From NCBI GenBank assembly GCA_018881555.1, contig JACAXG010000007.1:8694935-8758934 (forward strand): 64,000 bases of DNA, given 5' to 3'. Source of the stretch: Amblyornis subalaris. Lineage: Eukaryota; Chordata; Aves; Passeriformes; Ptilonorhynchidae. How positions within the stretch are numbered: the stretch's first letter is position 1; every line of letters starts with the position of its first letter. Made by a program: the position numbers and the translations under genes. The notes beneath the pieces were generated by a model. That model was not told the origin of the DNA. It did not search any database and was given only the letters and a program-made list of their open reading frames with translations. Shown in pieces: positions 13,394 through 25,163 of this stretch.

Positions 13394-13413
13394 TTTTTTT
13401 TTTTTTTTTTTTT
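13394..13413. repeat. T20 homopolymer
   Basis: Twenty T in a row. Read on the minus strand it is an A20 tract that follows about 20 bases after an AATAAG hexamer (CATAAATAAG...). That could be a retrocopy tail, but no recognisable gene body lies on the expected side. Confidence 0.8.
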
Positions 13414-13452
13414 ACTATCAGACTTCTTATTTATGTTGCTTCATTTCCCCAG

Positions 13453-13595
13453 CTCAGCCGAAGGCACTGCCTGGGATGTAACTGCAGTCACCTGGGCCCA
13501 GGGGGCACCATGGGAAAAGTACTTCATTTCCCCCCACTCCACCTGCAGGACCAGAAAGAACACGATNCATTCTCTTTCTTTAACCATTTAATATG
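13453..13595 (+). other. Exon-like GC-richer segment (143 nt)
   Basis: A strong acceptor-like tract ending GCTTCATTTCCCCAG precedes the segment, and ATATG|GTATGT follows as a donor-like site. The segment is GC-richer than its flanks. Frame 1 is open throughout (starts LSRRHCLGCNC); frame 2 is open almost to the end (starts SAEGTAWDVTAV). Two open frames argue for low stop density from composition. An internal unresolved base at 13567 prevents a full reading. Not recognised as a known protein or repeat. Confidence 0.22.
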
Positions 13596-16500
13596 GTATG
13601 TAATTTATACTTACAAATAGTTTTTTAAATTGTTGTTTTTAATGTATTTCTGAAAATGGGGTTTTAATTCTTCAATGGCTTGGTCTTGTCAGCCTGTGTT
13701 TGTTTTGGTGGGTAGTGTATTAAAAGGACATAGAAGTTTTACTGAGTATGAAATGGTCTATCCAACTCTCACTATCTTGTTGCCCTCCAGGAGAAAAAAG
13801 AAAAAAAAGAAAAAGAAATCTCTTTGCACTTTATGTAATGTGGATGATTTTACTGCTGGTTTTTTTAAAAGCTCCCTTGAAATTTGACACTTTGTGGATG
13901 GCAGAAAGTAAAATGATTACATTCTGTACTCNAAACAATGGCAATCTTCTGCTAGAACCTGAGAATTTAGAAGAATACAGGATTAGAATGGATCTAATTT
14001 TCAGTGGTGCTGCCAGCTGGAGTAGGAAAGTTCCAATTCTTAANTGAAAAGGAGAGAAAAGAGGCTAAAAAGCCTAAGAGAGAAAGGAATAGTATTAGAA
14101 ATATAAATTTATATGAATTTTCTTTAAAGCCTTGCAAAGTAAAGCAAACTTTCTAGTGCATGCAAGTAGAGAAATGTATTTGTGTTGGATGATGTTGGAG
14201 GGGTTTATACCAGCACTACTTCTGCATCTGATTTTCCATCAGAAACATGGAGGTGTGTTGTGTTAATTAACAGTTTAGTGCTTTGAGGACAAAGAAATCA
14301 ATTAGTTGCTCCAGTGTTGGTTTTCATGTATATTGAGTATGGGTTTGCTCCATGTAAATGGACATACTCATATGTTTTTCATATGTCAGCTCTGGTCTTC
14401 ATCATCTTACAAATATGTTTGAAAATGTTGCTAAATTTCATGCAATTGGAAAGAACAAAGCATTAAGGACAATAATTTCATGCTTTGTACAGAATAAACA
14501 AAAAACCCCAGAACTTTCCAGGCAAGGGAAGGGAGTGTGTCAGATTAATCTATAAAAGTCAGACAAAAGGACTTTGCTTGGAAAAGAAATGCAGAATGGT
14601 TTTAATTAACATTTTGCTTCAGGTCATGCCATGTTCTTTCAATTAGGACTTTGGTGTAAGAAAGACTGTTTCTTCCTGAAATGTCTTTACTTCTTTAAAG
14701 GGAAAGACTCGGTCATTTTCCAAAGATGGGGGAATGGGAGACTTTTAGTTGTCTTTAGTTCGGGGGCAGTATGGATTGTGATTCTTTTTCAATTATGAAT
14801 ATAATTGAGAAGAGTTGGGATCAAGCAAATTTAAGTGTCATTCTTAAACTCTTCATTTTTTATTTCAACTCTCTTTCTTCAGAATAGCTTTTTTTTTCTT
14901 TCAGCTCTCCCTTCAGAATATTTTTCCATTGCAAAACTCTGATGTAAATAATTTCCCTTAATGCTGTAATCACTGTTTTTCTTTAAGGTTCTCTATATCT
15001 ATTTAATAATCTGTCTGCAGCATTTAGCTAGAGTGGGAATAGGTTTCTGTGCGTTGTCATTCAGTGTTACATCTAAAAGTACCTGTATGTTAGAGTTTTA
15101 GAGTTTGTAAAGTGTTGCTCCCTTTTCATTTTAATAACTTCTTTTTTTAACAATAATAACTTTCTTCTGTCTGTGCATGTGCCCTGCAATGGGCCCCTTT
15201 TGTTTCTAACCTCCTAGTTCTGCTTGGAATGAAGTACTGAGGCAAGCAGGAAGGTTTGCTGAGGAAAGTTTCATGCTAATTTCCCATTTGGTCCAAGGTA
15301 TATCCCACTTCCAGCTATACACGCAGAATGAGCACCACAGTTCCCATCATGCCTGCTGAATCCAAAACTAAACAAGCAAGAAGGATAAAGTAGTGTATTT
15401 CTGTATCTAAAGAAGACTTATAAAAGAACTGCAGAAATCCTATTCATGAGTATTCCCCATGTCCTCCACAAGCAGTTTTGCAAGCACCGTTAACAAAAGA
15501 TGCCCTACACTGCCAATCACTGGGCATTGCCATCCATTGTTTTAAGCAGTAAGACCCATTTTGGGGGGAAAAGTAACATCTAAATGAGGATAATGCTACA
15601 TGACTTCAGTCATGAGGTCATATAAATGTCAACCAAGGCCTTTAATTATGTACAATATACATTAAATAGTCATGCCTGCCTCTGCACGGAATTTTGCACT
15701 AATGGGATAGCACTGGTGTTACTAAAATTATAGCATAAATTGAAGATCAGCAGTATGGGGTATTTTTTTTAATTGCTACTTAGTTTGTAAACTGAGCCCT
15801 CAAAAGTTCAGAAATTCCAGTTTCAGAGCTGCCCTTGCTATACCATTTTGCCACTGCGCCGTCCTACTCTCCTTACGAGACAAACATTTTGCAGAACAAA
15901 AGTATGTATGGTCCTCTAATCAGAAGGAATCATAACATCTTTGTGTAATGACATATAGGTAATAGTAAATCTACTATTTCCCAGCATCTGGTTTAACCCC
16001 CTAGATAGTGAAGATATTTTGAGATGATACCAGCATCTTTCTGTGGAATGGATGTGGCAGGGGAGATAGTTCTTTTGGGCACGTCACTCACTTCCAAAAA
16101 GGGGGCCTTCTACACACCCTTTGCAAACAATTTTAAATGTTTAATGAAAATAATGTTGGATATTCTCAGGCAAAGGTCAGAGGAAGTTTTAAGACTGAAA
16201 TATTTAGCCTAAATATAGGATTGTGCTTTGAGATGCCAAAATAAGTGAAAAAAAGAAAATAGTCTCAGTAGTGTTACACAGTAGAATGTACTTTTTAATG
16301 CACTGTTTTGGGCTTTGGTGCTGGGCAAAAGTTGCTAAATACTTCAGCTTATTAACAACAGAAAGTGAAGAAAGTTTGGGTTTGGTGGAAAAGATATATA
16401 CAAAAATATAAACAATGCAGCCTATTAGCATCAGTTGTGAGAGCCTGACATAATCGAATAAGCATGTCATAGTGCTTTACACTGTTATATTTACAGACCA

Positions 16501-19500
16501 ACATACTTAGGGCAAAATAGTTCAGTTTTTCTGGAAACACTGTCTAGAGATGCCCCTGTTATCCACAGAATTGAACAGGAATGGTCAGTGCCTACTCAAT
16601 AGTTGTGGGCTCCCTCTGCGCCAGCTTTCTTATGTGTTCCCTTCAGCTGTGTTTGTTTCATTTAAACTGAAATGGGCAGAATTACTGTGTTGTTGTTCTC
16701 TGAGTACTTTGCCATTTACAGGCATTTGCACTTCTAGGCTGGATCCTATTTATTTTTTACCATTCAGCTACAGAATACTGTACTTAATTGTAAGTGAGGC
16801 TCGGACATGAAATCAATTTGTTGAAAATATTTTGTACTTTCTAGCTGTTAGGAAATAAAGTATATTTTTGGTGTCACGTCTTAGCTCACAGGCTGAGACA
16901 AGTGTATTGAATGAATTCCAAAAATGAAGGTGACTGTCAACAATGCACAGTGTTATGGCTTCAAATCTGTATGGATTCCCTTCCAGTTTGCAGGCTCCTT
17001 ACAACCCGTTTCGTGCCTGAGTTTGTCAGTGCTGTAAGAGATGTTATTAGGTGCACAAAGCTTTGGTGTATTATATGTGCTTTTCTAAACAGGCCAGGTA
17101 CATGTAAGTCCATGTGTCTCTATGGGAGAACCTGTTAGAATCCCTTTAAATCTTCTAGTAAGAAACACCTGGGAGGTGGCAATTGCATATGGACCTCTGG
17201 CATTAATGTGGCTGGAGAAGGAGAAGGTGGAAGGCAGGTGTGTGGCTAACTATGGACCCAAACACAGGTAGTGGAGTTGCAGGGCCCCATGGGGAGAGGG
17301 GTGAGAAGATCTGCCAAGGGAGTGCCTTCCTGGTGCCTTGCCTCAGATCCAGCCCAAAGAGTGGGAGGTGGCAGAGTTTAACTTGCTGGAAAGAGGTCGG
17401 ATCAGGCGCCTCACTGAGAACCAGCTCTCTCCAGAGAGCTGAGGGGAGAGATGGCAAGCAGAGCTTGACCCAAAGAAATCTCAGTTCCAGCACTGGGACA
17501 GCTTGGCCTGCAGGGAGGCTGATCCCTGGAGATGCTGGCATTGCATAAGAACAGTCTGAACCAAACAGCACAGAGAATCTGCACAGCTCTAATTGAAACA
17601 GCCTTTTCTTGTAATGAAAAGAAAGCTGCAGAAGGGATGGTAAATGATGAATCCTTTCCTTTTATTTGGAACCCACCATTGGCTTGCTAGTGCTATACAA
17701 AGAACATTCTGCACTCCAAGTCCATTTGAAATTTAGTCAAGCATTGCAGTAAATGATGTAACTCACTGCTGGGAGCCTCCCCAGATCTCTACTGTTTTAC
17801 TTGTTTGCTAGTAAGGCATGTTTCACAGTGCAAATTATTATTTTTTTCTTTCTTTTTTTTTTTTTAATTTACAGATTCTACNTTTGCTTTTCTCAAATAT
17901 TTTCTACTTAGGTTTTTGCTTAAAGCAGTTCTAATCAAATGATTGATTTAATTAATATCCTTAAATCATGGACTTGGATCTTTTTGACATGTAATAATGT
18001 TCCACATTCATTAAAACCACAGCTCTTCGGTTTTAATAATTGCTTCCAGGCTTTTTGGAAATAAATAAAGGCTGGACTCTTCCATTTGATGCATCCTTTA
18101 TCATGAGCTGTAACTCTTACTATTCTTTCTAGTCTTCTGCTTCTATCATTCTAAATACTTTTTGATCCCAAGTTTTACAACACAGTAAATTAGCTCAAGG
18201 GTACACGACTGAACTTTGACCTTGTGAAGACATTCAGTCAAATTTGTTTATAAAGAAATTTAGGATCATTTGTGGCTTTTGAAAGCAATTAGGGAACTAC
18301 GTATTTCTCTTCTGCTTCAAGTTACATATAAGCATTCATACACATATGCTCGTTTCCCTGTGTGTAAGAGACACGCTTACCAGTTTTATGCGAGAAAAGC
18401 TTGGATGCGTTAGAAANACTCGAGAAAATCTGTTCCAAATTTCTGTTCTGTTGCTGCAGTTTTCTACAATAACAGTTAGAGGGGTTTGTTTTGCTGAACC
18501 AAAACCATGGTTTGAGTTAACTGGAATTTAGGGGCAGATTTAACCGGTTCTTTTCTCTACCAGCTACATCTAGCTTAACCAAAAGGATTGTGAACTCCGA
18601 AAGGNACACTCCACGGCCCATTTATCTTTACAGGAGATCAGCCTTTAAGTTCCAGCTTTTCTTGAATGCTGTGTGAATGCAAAAACTAGTNAAGCCTTAA
18701 GTCACTGCTGATCTTGTTTTGTTTGTCTACAAACTGGTCCCAGCAGCCAAACTTACATATTTAATCTGCTACAAGAATCTGGTCTGCCTTACCCAGTCTC
18801 ACAGCTCCAGAGATTTTCCTGAGCTTTGCTGATCCTTTGCAGCCTCCCTGTATCTTTTGAAGACCCCAAGCAAGAGATAGTAAGGCTGCAGCAGGCAAAT
18901 GTGGAGATAAGAAGCTAAGGCTTATATAGTCAAGGTTCAATATTTTGCAATGTATTGAGATCTGCAAGGTGTTGGCATCCCTGTAGATCCTCTTGAGCAC
19001 AACAGAACATAGTCTGTTGATACACTGTCTTTGTCTCCAAGCTTCCTAAATTCCATGACTATTATGACAGCTACACAAATATTTGCAGTGGGGAGGATTT
19101 TCGGGAATATCTTTATCTTGAATTTCCATTAGAGTTCAGGTTTTAAGTGTTAATATGCTCTTGCCAGAATTTACATACTCAGTTTGGAATTTTTTTTTTA
19201 ATCATCTGATAAGAATTTTACAAAATCTACCTGGAACTCAGAGATTTCGAATGTAGAATGTTGAGTTGACCCACAAAAGTTCTGTTCATAAGTATTTGGT
19301 CATTCAGAAGATGTGTTGTGCCTCAAAATGTTGGCCTCCATATGCAAGGAATTCTTCTCTTTGTTGTAATGCCATGTAGTTTTTACAATATTTGAGCTAC
19401 TAAGAGATTAGATTGGATCAGATCCCACGGGGGGATCCTTGCAGATGGCTAATAGATGTGGTAGGTGACTTCTGGGAAGACTTGTGTCAGAAAAGTGAAG

Positions 19501-19724
19501 ATTTTTACTATAGGTGTCTCTTGGTGGTGTGGTAAAGCAGGACCTATATGTTTGTATACAGNTGACTGAGTTCCTATGCTGTTCCTTTAGTCTGAAAAGG
19601 ACTGGCTTGTGTTAATAGTATTTTGCTGCAACTGTTGTGGCAAAAAGGGACTTTTCCTGCTGGGCCATAACAGCAAGAGTAGACCACACAAGACAGGAGA
19701 GGATCCCAGTTGTGCTAAGCGTGG

Positions 19725-20200
19725 TAGCCTCTTGACTAGAATAATGTGTCAGGTTTGGGGGTTTGCAACTGGCCCATTGAAGGGGTTCCAGATGAGGACA
19801 ACAAAAATGGTTCCAAGTCTGGAAACCATGAGATATAAAAAAAAAAGTGAATTCTACTGCTTAGTTTAGAGGATACAAGGGCCACCAGTGTAGTCATTGT
19901 CTAATAAAAGGCTACTGCAATGACAGATGGTGACTTTTCCCCCACATTTGGGTGGGGTAGGAGGACAGGAAGTTCTGTGGGCTGAAACTGCAGCAAAGAT
20001 GACTTGGATTAGACTTTAGGAAACCTAACAGGATGGTGACTCACTGGAGCCCTGCAAATTGTCTGTCATGGGAAAGGCCTTTGAGAACAAATTGAGCAAC
20101 TGTTGGTCAGGAANGACATAGGTATNANTGATGTTCTATAGGGCAAAGGAGCAGGCCAAATGACTTTTCAGAGGCCCTTTTTAATCCCATGGTTTCACTG
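19725..20200 (+). mobile_element. Old, degenerate CR1 LINE 3' end
   Basis: The 3' portion from about 20100 reads as an ancient CR1 tail: TGTTGGTCAGG, GACATAGGTAT, CTATAGGGCAAAGGAGC, then CCAAATGACTTTTCAGAGG, then CCCTTTTTAATCCCATGGTT. This parallels the usual 'ctagatgacc...ggtcccttccaaccc...gattctatg' end. The part before 20000 has looser similarity (for example AGAATAATGTGTCAGGTTTG against the CR1 'gaatactgtgtccagttttgg' block), so the 5' limit is uncertain. Three unresolved bases fall in the tail (20114-20128). Confidence 0.6.
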
Positions 20201-20223
20201 AGGACCTGATTTTATTAAATGAC

Positions 20224-20352
20224 AAGATTCTCTTTCTCTGGAGGCCTTCAAAAGCCATCTGGGCACAATCCTGACTAGCATGCTCTAGGGAACCCTGCTT
20301 GAGCAGTGAGGTTGGGCTAGATGGCCTCCAGTGCTCCCTTCCAACCTTGCAC
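20224..20352 (+). mobile_element. CR1 LINE 3' end, second copy
   Basis: Typical CR1 3' region: TCTCTTTCTCTGGAGGCCTTC, AAAAGCCATCTGG, CCTGACTAGCATGCTCTAGG, CCCTGCTTGAGCAGTGAGG, TTGGGCTAGATGGCCTCCAG, then CTCCCTTCCAACCTTG. It begins within about 30 bp of the previous CR1 tail and has the same orientation. It is a 5'-truncated copy of another subfamily, without coding capacity. Confidence 0.85.
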
Positions 20353-23300
20353 ATGACAGGTAGTATTCCAGCATGACACAGACTGAACATTTACCTTTGC
20401 TCTTGGCAATTTGGTGTGTTTTAGAGCCTGGAGCTTTCCAGGAAAATGCATCTGCTTCTTAACCAGCAGCTGGCACTGCCTCCCTCCTGGCTTCTGAGTG
20501 AGATACTGCTGACCAAAGGGAACAGGGGGTTCTCTGATTCCCTCCTTTGAGCAGCCATAACACTCCAGGCTTCAAAGGGAAAGGAAGCTGGAACACTCTG
20601 TGTTCNGTTATTAAATATTGCTGTCTAATAAAAATTGACTGGAAACACATTTCAGAGAGGCAAACTCCAAACTCTTCCATTGGAAGCAGTGGTTATCAGA
20701 CCATCAGTTTGATGCTTGCCCAATTAATATATGCCTGCTTTAGCGTATCTGAATTTAAGTCTTTTCAGAGAACNCTGCTTCTCTCTCAACCTTTTTAGTA
20801 TTACTGCTCTTTTCTTCCCAAATAAGGAAGCTTTAACCACAGTGTGTGCCTGCCAAACTTTAGCTTTTTGGAGCTGCAAATCTGAAGCAGGATGCTATCT
20901 GTTTTTATGAGGTCTTTCTGTTATTTCTATAATCCTCAGCCAGCCAAGAACCCCTCATTTATCCTCCTGTTCTAATCCTCCTGTGTAAACAAAAGGCAGA
21001 CACAGTCTTGGTTCCAACTCAGCTAAAAATCGAGGCAGCTCAATGTGTAAATATAACTTATAGATGGACCTATTTTCCAAAAACATATATGTTACTTTAA
21101 AGAAGTTGTATTACTGTCCTCTACTGTTTGAGAAACACCTGAAAAAATGTTACTTCCTCAAATACATTTTAANTTGTTTTAAAAGAGAGTCCAGACGCCT
21201 CACAATTAGGGTTTCATTATGCCGGATGTTGTTGAGCAGTGCCTATGCTGAAGAACTTGTTTACTTTAAAAACAGATGAAGGGTTGTCAATGAAACTCAA
21301 NGCATGATAGTGAAATAATGTGTTACGTACATAAACACTTACTTGAAATGAAGTCATATTTGTAAAATCTGTAAGGTTTAAAATGAAGAGACAAGAACAG
21401 AAACCCTCACAGAAAAATGTTGACATTACTAAATCTCTGATTTGTTTGTTGTGGCCTAGACTAACATACGAGGCATCCCAGCATTAATTCCTGCAAAGTG
21501 AATGAGCACATAGGCAGTTGTAAACTCTTATTTTCGAAAAAACACCCCCCATGTGCTATTCTAAAGGCTGATGCCTTCCATGATTTATCACTGTAAGTGT
21601 AGGGCTTTTAAAAATGTGTTTAATGACTTTATGGTGCAAATTATAAAGCCTTCAGTTTCTTCAAGATGATCTTTTGTAAATCCAAAATTCTTGGCTCTTC
21701 CTCTGACCCTTAAATATTGCAGATAAAGGGGTGAAAATCTGACCAAGTCAGAAGTAAAATTTCCATTAGCTTCATGGGGGATTTTGCTCAACAGTATTCA
21801 AAGCTCCGAAAGTCACACTGAGATATTTATTCTTCTGTAAGAAAATAAGGCCTTCCTTTTTTGCAATGAACCTGTCCATGAAGTACCAAGAGAATCACAA
21901 AGCCCACAGTGAAGCAGGCTATCATTTGTCTGTTGTACATTAGATTTGATTACAAATTGTGTTAAGAACATGAAAAAATTATCCCTATGTCTTGGTTACA
22001 CATTGCTAGTGCACTGTCGTGGTTTCCCCAGTTCCCTGAGTGGATTTAAAGTAACATATCTTTTTGTGTACATTTAATATAGTAGAAGGGTACAGATGGT
22101 TTTGTTTTGTTTTGTTTTAATCTGCAAGTGACATTCCTCCTGATTTAAAAACATTGATATTGCAAGGCACCTTGTTACATAGGTTTCTAAATGAACAGTA
22201 GGTATAATCTCATAAAACTAAACAGCAAGGTTGTATGAAAAATGTAAAGCAATATAGTACATGAAGTAGCATCCTGGGAAAAGGTCATAAAAATAAGTGA
22301 AAATAAGTCTTGAAAATGAGGTTGATTCTTATATTGAGAAAACAATCTTGNAGATAAATGATATCTTAATTCTTTCAAATGAGGCCAGATAGAANACCAT
22401 CTCAATAGTGAAAATCTTTTAAAATTACAGAAAATCNATGGAAATAATCCACATATGAGAAACTTGGAAACATTTGATGGCATAATATTTTTCAGTGATC
22501 AGTAAACCCACTTAATACTCTGTCTTTTGATGAGCTTCCAGAAGCTGCATGATTTCCATAGTCCCTGAAGTCTTAGGGACAAATATTTTCATTGGATCTG
22601 TCTTCTACACTTTAGTAAGACTTAAATGAGTAACAGTTCAGACTTANATACATTTGTGTGCTAGACTTTTTTCTTAAAGGTANAGAATCTAATCTTTGCC
22701 TGAAGTAAAGCACTGTTACCTTGCAGCAACATTAATCCTATGCCAGTTAATGCCAGCAAAGCATTTCAAAATTCATNATCATTAAAATATCTTACAAATA
22801 TAAAAATAGTTTTAAAAGATGGACAAACAATAATGGTAGACTGAGATACACAAAAAGAACAAAAGCTGTTTTGGAGTTAGTTTACACTTTCACAAAACAG
22901 CAAGTAATACACAGATCCCTACCTTATTACATGAACCAAAACAAAATGANAGCCAAAAAATTGCAAAACAAAGAAACGCTAGAAAAGGAAAAGAAGCTGG
23001 GTAGATAAATCCACTGAATAAATCGTTAGTAAAAGAACTTTTAAAAGCTGGACTAATTGCATACATTCCTCAAGCAAAATGGAACCTGACTGTGAAAATG
23101 TGAAGATTGACAAAAATCAGGACCAAATGAATCCAAAATATCAATAAACCTATTAAGAGCCATGTGAGAAACTAATCGATAGGGCAGGCAGTAGGGCACA
23201 GCTGCTGAACAGTCCACTTTAATGCCATCAATAACCCATGGGGACAACTCAGTCTGTTGGTTTGAGAGCATGAAAGAAAAAGATTAAGAGGAAAGAAAAA

Positions 23301-24069
23301 AAAGAAACAAAGTAAATTCAGTGGTTTTGGGGGAAAGTATACTACTTGCAAGAATTTAATTTATTTATGATTTAAGAGAAGGATCTGGTGCTGATTTGAG
23401 AGATGNTTATCATCTGTACTGAAATTGAGAAGGGAATGATGGTAATCTTAAGGTAGATTGTTCAGAAGTCAAATGGCTGAGTTCTGGTCCTCTTCAGTTT
23501 CAGTGGCAAAAATCCAAAAACTGCAGATAAGAAGAAATGGATCAACACTTGGCATTGCAGGGCTTCCTACCTTTTTTTTTTTTTAAATTTTATTTAATTG
23601 TCATGCAGCAACATTGTGGGTTTCCTTGCTAAAGCACTCTTGGCAAATTCTATGTGTCAGAATACAGAGCTTGCATTTATTTTAAAATCTTTGTGGAAAT
23701 AATTTTGAGGCAAACACACTGGAGCTGGAGGGGCTGGTGGGGGGAACTACTTGTCAAATAACACAAAAGTTGGTAAGAGAATGGGCTTCACAAACATGGT
23801 GTGTTTAAAATGTCTCTCTCTGTCCANGTAGTTTCTATCACTGCCAGATGCTTTGCTCCAGACGTGTCCTCCTTGTAGCTCCATAGGAGCACAACCCAAA
23901 CCCTCCTCCTGCCTATGGGTTCCGATAGTCCTGGAGCTATTCCGTTACTGTTCCAAGATGGGAAGCTCTCCCTGTGCAAGCTGTAGATTTAGGAATAGCT
24001 ACCACACATCCTTACAACTTTCTTTAGTTCTATGCCGAATGTCTTCCAGCATTGAAACCATGAAATGAT
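20353..24069. other. Non-coding single-copy DNA
   Basis: About 3.7 kb with no recognised gene or interspersed repeat. It holds a short (TTTTG)n-like run near 22096-22120 and a T13 run at 23572-23584. Open frames up to about 98 codons carry unresolved residues and no known motif. Confidence 0.65.
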
Positions 24070-24962
24070 AGAATTTTTGACTCTTGGTGGAGTAAGGAGG
24101 GAGGTCAACAAAACATCTGTCTTGGACTTCTGGAGGCTGGACTTTGGCCTATTTAGGTCACTGGTTTGGAGAGTCCCTTGCAAAACAGTCCTTAATAACA
24201 AAAGGCTGCACATACTTTAAGAAAGTAATCTTAAAGGCACAGGAGCAGGCCATCCCTATGTGCTGAAGGACAAGCCAGTGGGGAAGACCACTAGCCTGGC
24301 TGAACAGAGTNAGAAAAGAGGATTTACAACCTTTGGAAGAACGGGCAGGAAAGTCAGGAAGAGTACAAGGATGTTGTTAGGTCCTGTAGAAAGAAAATTA
24401 CCCTCAATCTGACCATCACAGTGAAAGATAATAAAAAGTGTTCTTATAAATACATCAACAAAAAAAGGAGGGGCACAGAATATCTCCATTCTTTATTGGA
24501 TGCGGAGGGGAACACTGCAACCAAGGATGAGGAAAAGGCTGAGGTACTTGATGCCTTCTTTGCCTCAGTCTTCAACAAAGAGACCGGCTATCCTGAGGGC
24601 AGCCAGCCCCCTGAGCTGGTAGAGAGGGCCAGGGAGCAGAATAGATCCCCTGCAGTCCAGGAGGAATTAGTCAGTGACCTGCTGTGGCACTTGGANACTC
24701 ACAGGTCNGNAGNGCTGGATTCAAGGGCACNGAGGGAGCTGGCAGGAGAGCTCCCCAAGCCACTCTCCATCATTTATCGTTAGTCCTGGCTACCTGGGGA
24801 GGTCCCGGGTGACCGGAGGTTGGCCAGTGCNANACACATCCACAAGAANGGTCAGAAGGAGGATCNAGGGAACTACAGGCCTGTCAGCCTGACTTCAGTG
24901 CTGGGGAAGGTTTTGGAACAGATCATCTTGAGTGTGATCACATGGCACATACAGGACAAAGC
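24070..24962 (+). pseudogene. CR1 LINE ORF2 remnant (linker and start of reverse transcriptase)
   Basis: CR1 ORF2 encodes an endonuclease and reverse transcriptase that copy CR1 RNA at a nicked chromosomal target. This copy keeps the region between the two domains and the RT start. A frame from 24322 reads IYNLWKNGQESQEEYKDVV, then VKDNKKCSYKYINKKR, LLDAEGN, DEEKAEVLDAFFASVFN and, at 24871-24897, NYRPVSLTS, the conserved RT block 1. The region 24130-24180 (DFWRLDFGLFRSLVWRVP) is the preceding linker, in a different frame with stops, so at least one frameshift lies between. An in-frame TAG at 24781 sits where the family normally has a glutamine codon (CAG). The match fades near 24962, before the RT catalytic block, and no CR1 3' end follows. 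Endonuclease, catalytic RT and tail are missing, so it is inactive. Confidence 0.9.
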
Positions 24963-25142
24963 ACTCTGAAAATTAAGTCATATAANATAGAATTTTATTT
25001 AAATTTATTAAGAAAACTTTAAGTCAAATAGAACTCAGTGGCCAAATATGATTTTAAATTTTCTGGCAGCTCTTCCTTCTAACCAACAAAAGAAAGAACT
25101 GCAGTAATTTTTTTTAGCTTATAACTTAGCTCCTACTATTGA

Positions 25143-25163
25143 GATATATATGTGTGTGTGTGT
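25143..25163. repeat. Short TA/TG microsatellite
   Basis: ATATATA is followed by an uninterrupted TG run of about seven units. Likely polymorphic; no function visible. Confidence 0.85.

Larger units (their letters stand above)
10476..19724. other. Non-coding mostly single-copy DNA
   Basis: About 9 kb with no recognised gene or confident repeat family. It includes T20 at 13394-13413 and a T-rich tract at 17841-17865, two exon-like segments (10552-10659, 13453-13595), a GC-richer patch at about 17160-17560, and two TAAT-rich segments that resemble regulatory DNA (15590-15690, 17925-18070). The patch at 17160-17560 has open frames of 102 and 122 codons on opposite strands over the same bases. 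That reflects composition, not coding. Confidence 0.6.

Noticed and set aside
17203..17571. Two open frames over 100 codons on opposite strands
   Set aside because: Mutual overlap on opposite strands in a GC-richer patch, with no known motif and no convincing splice sites.
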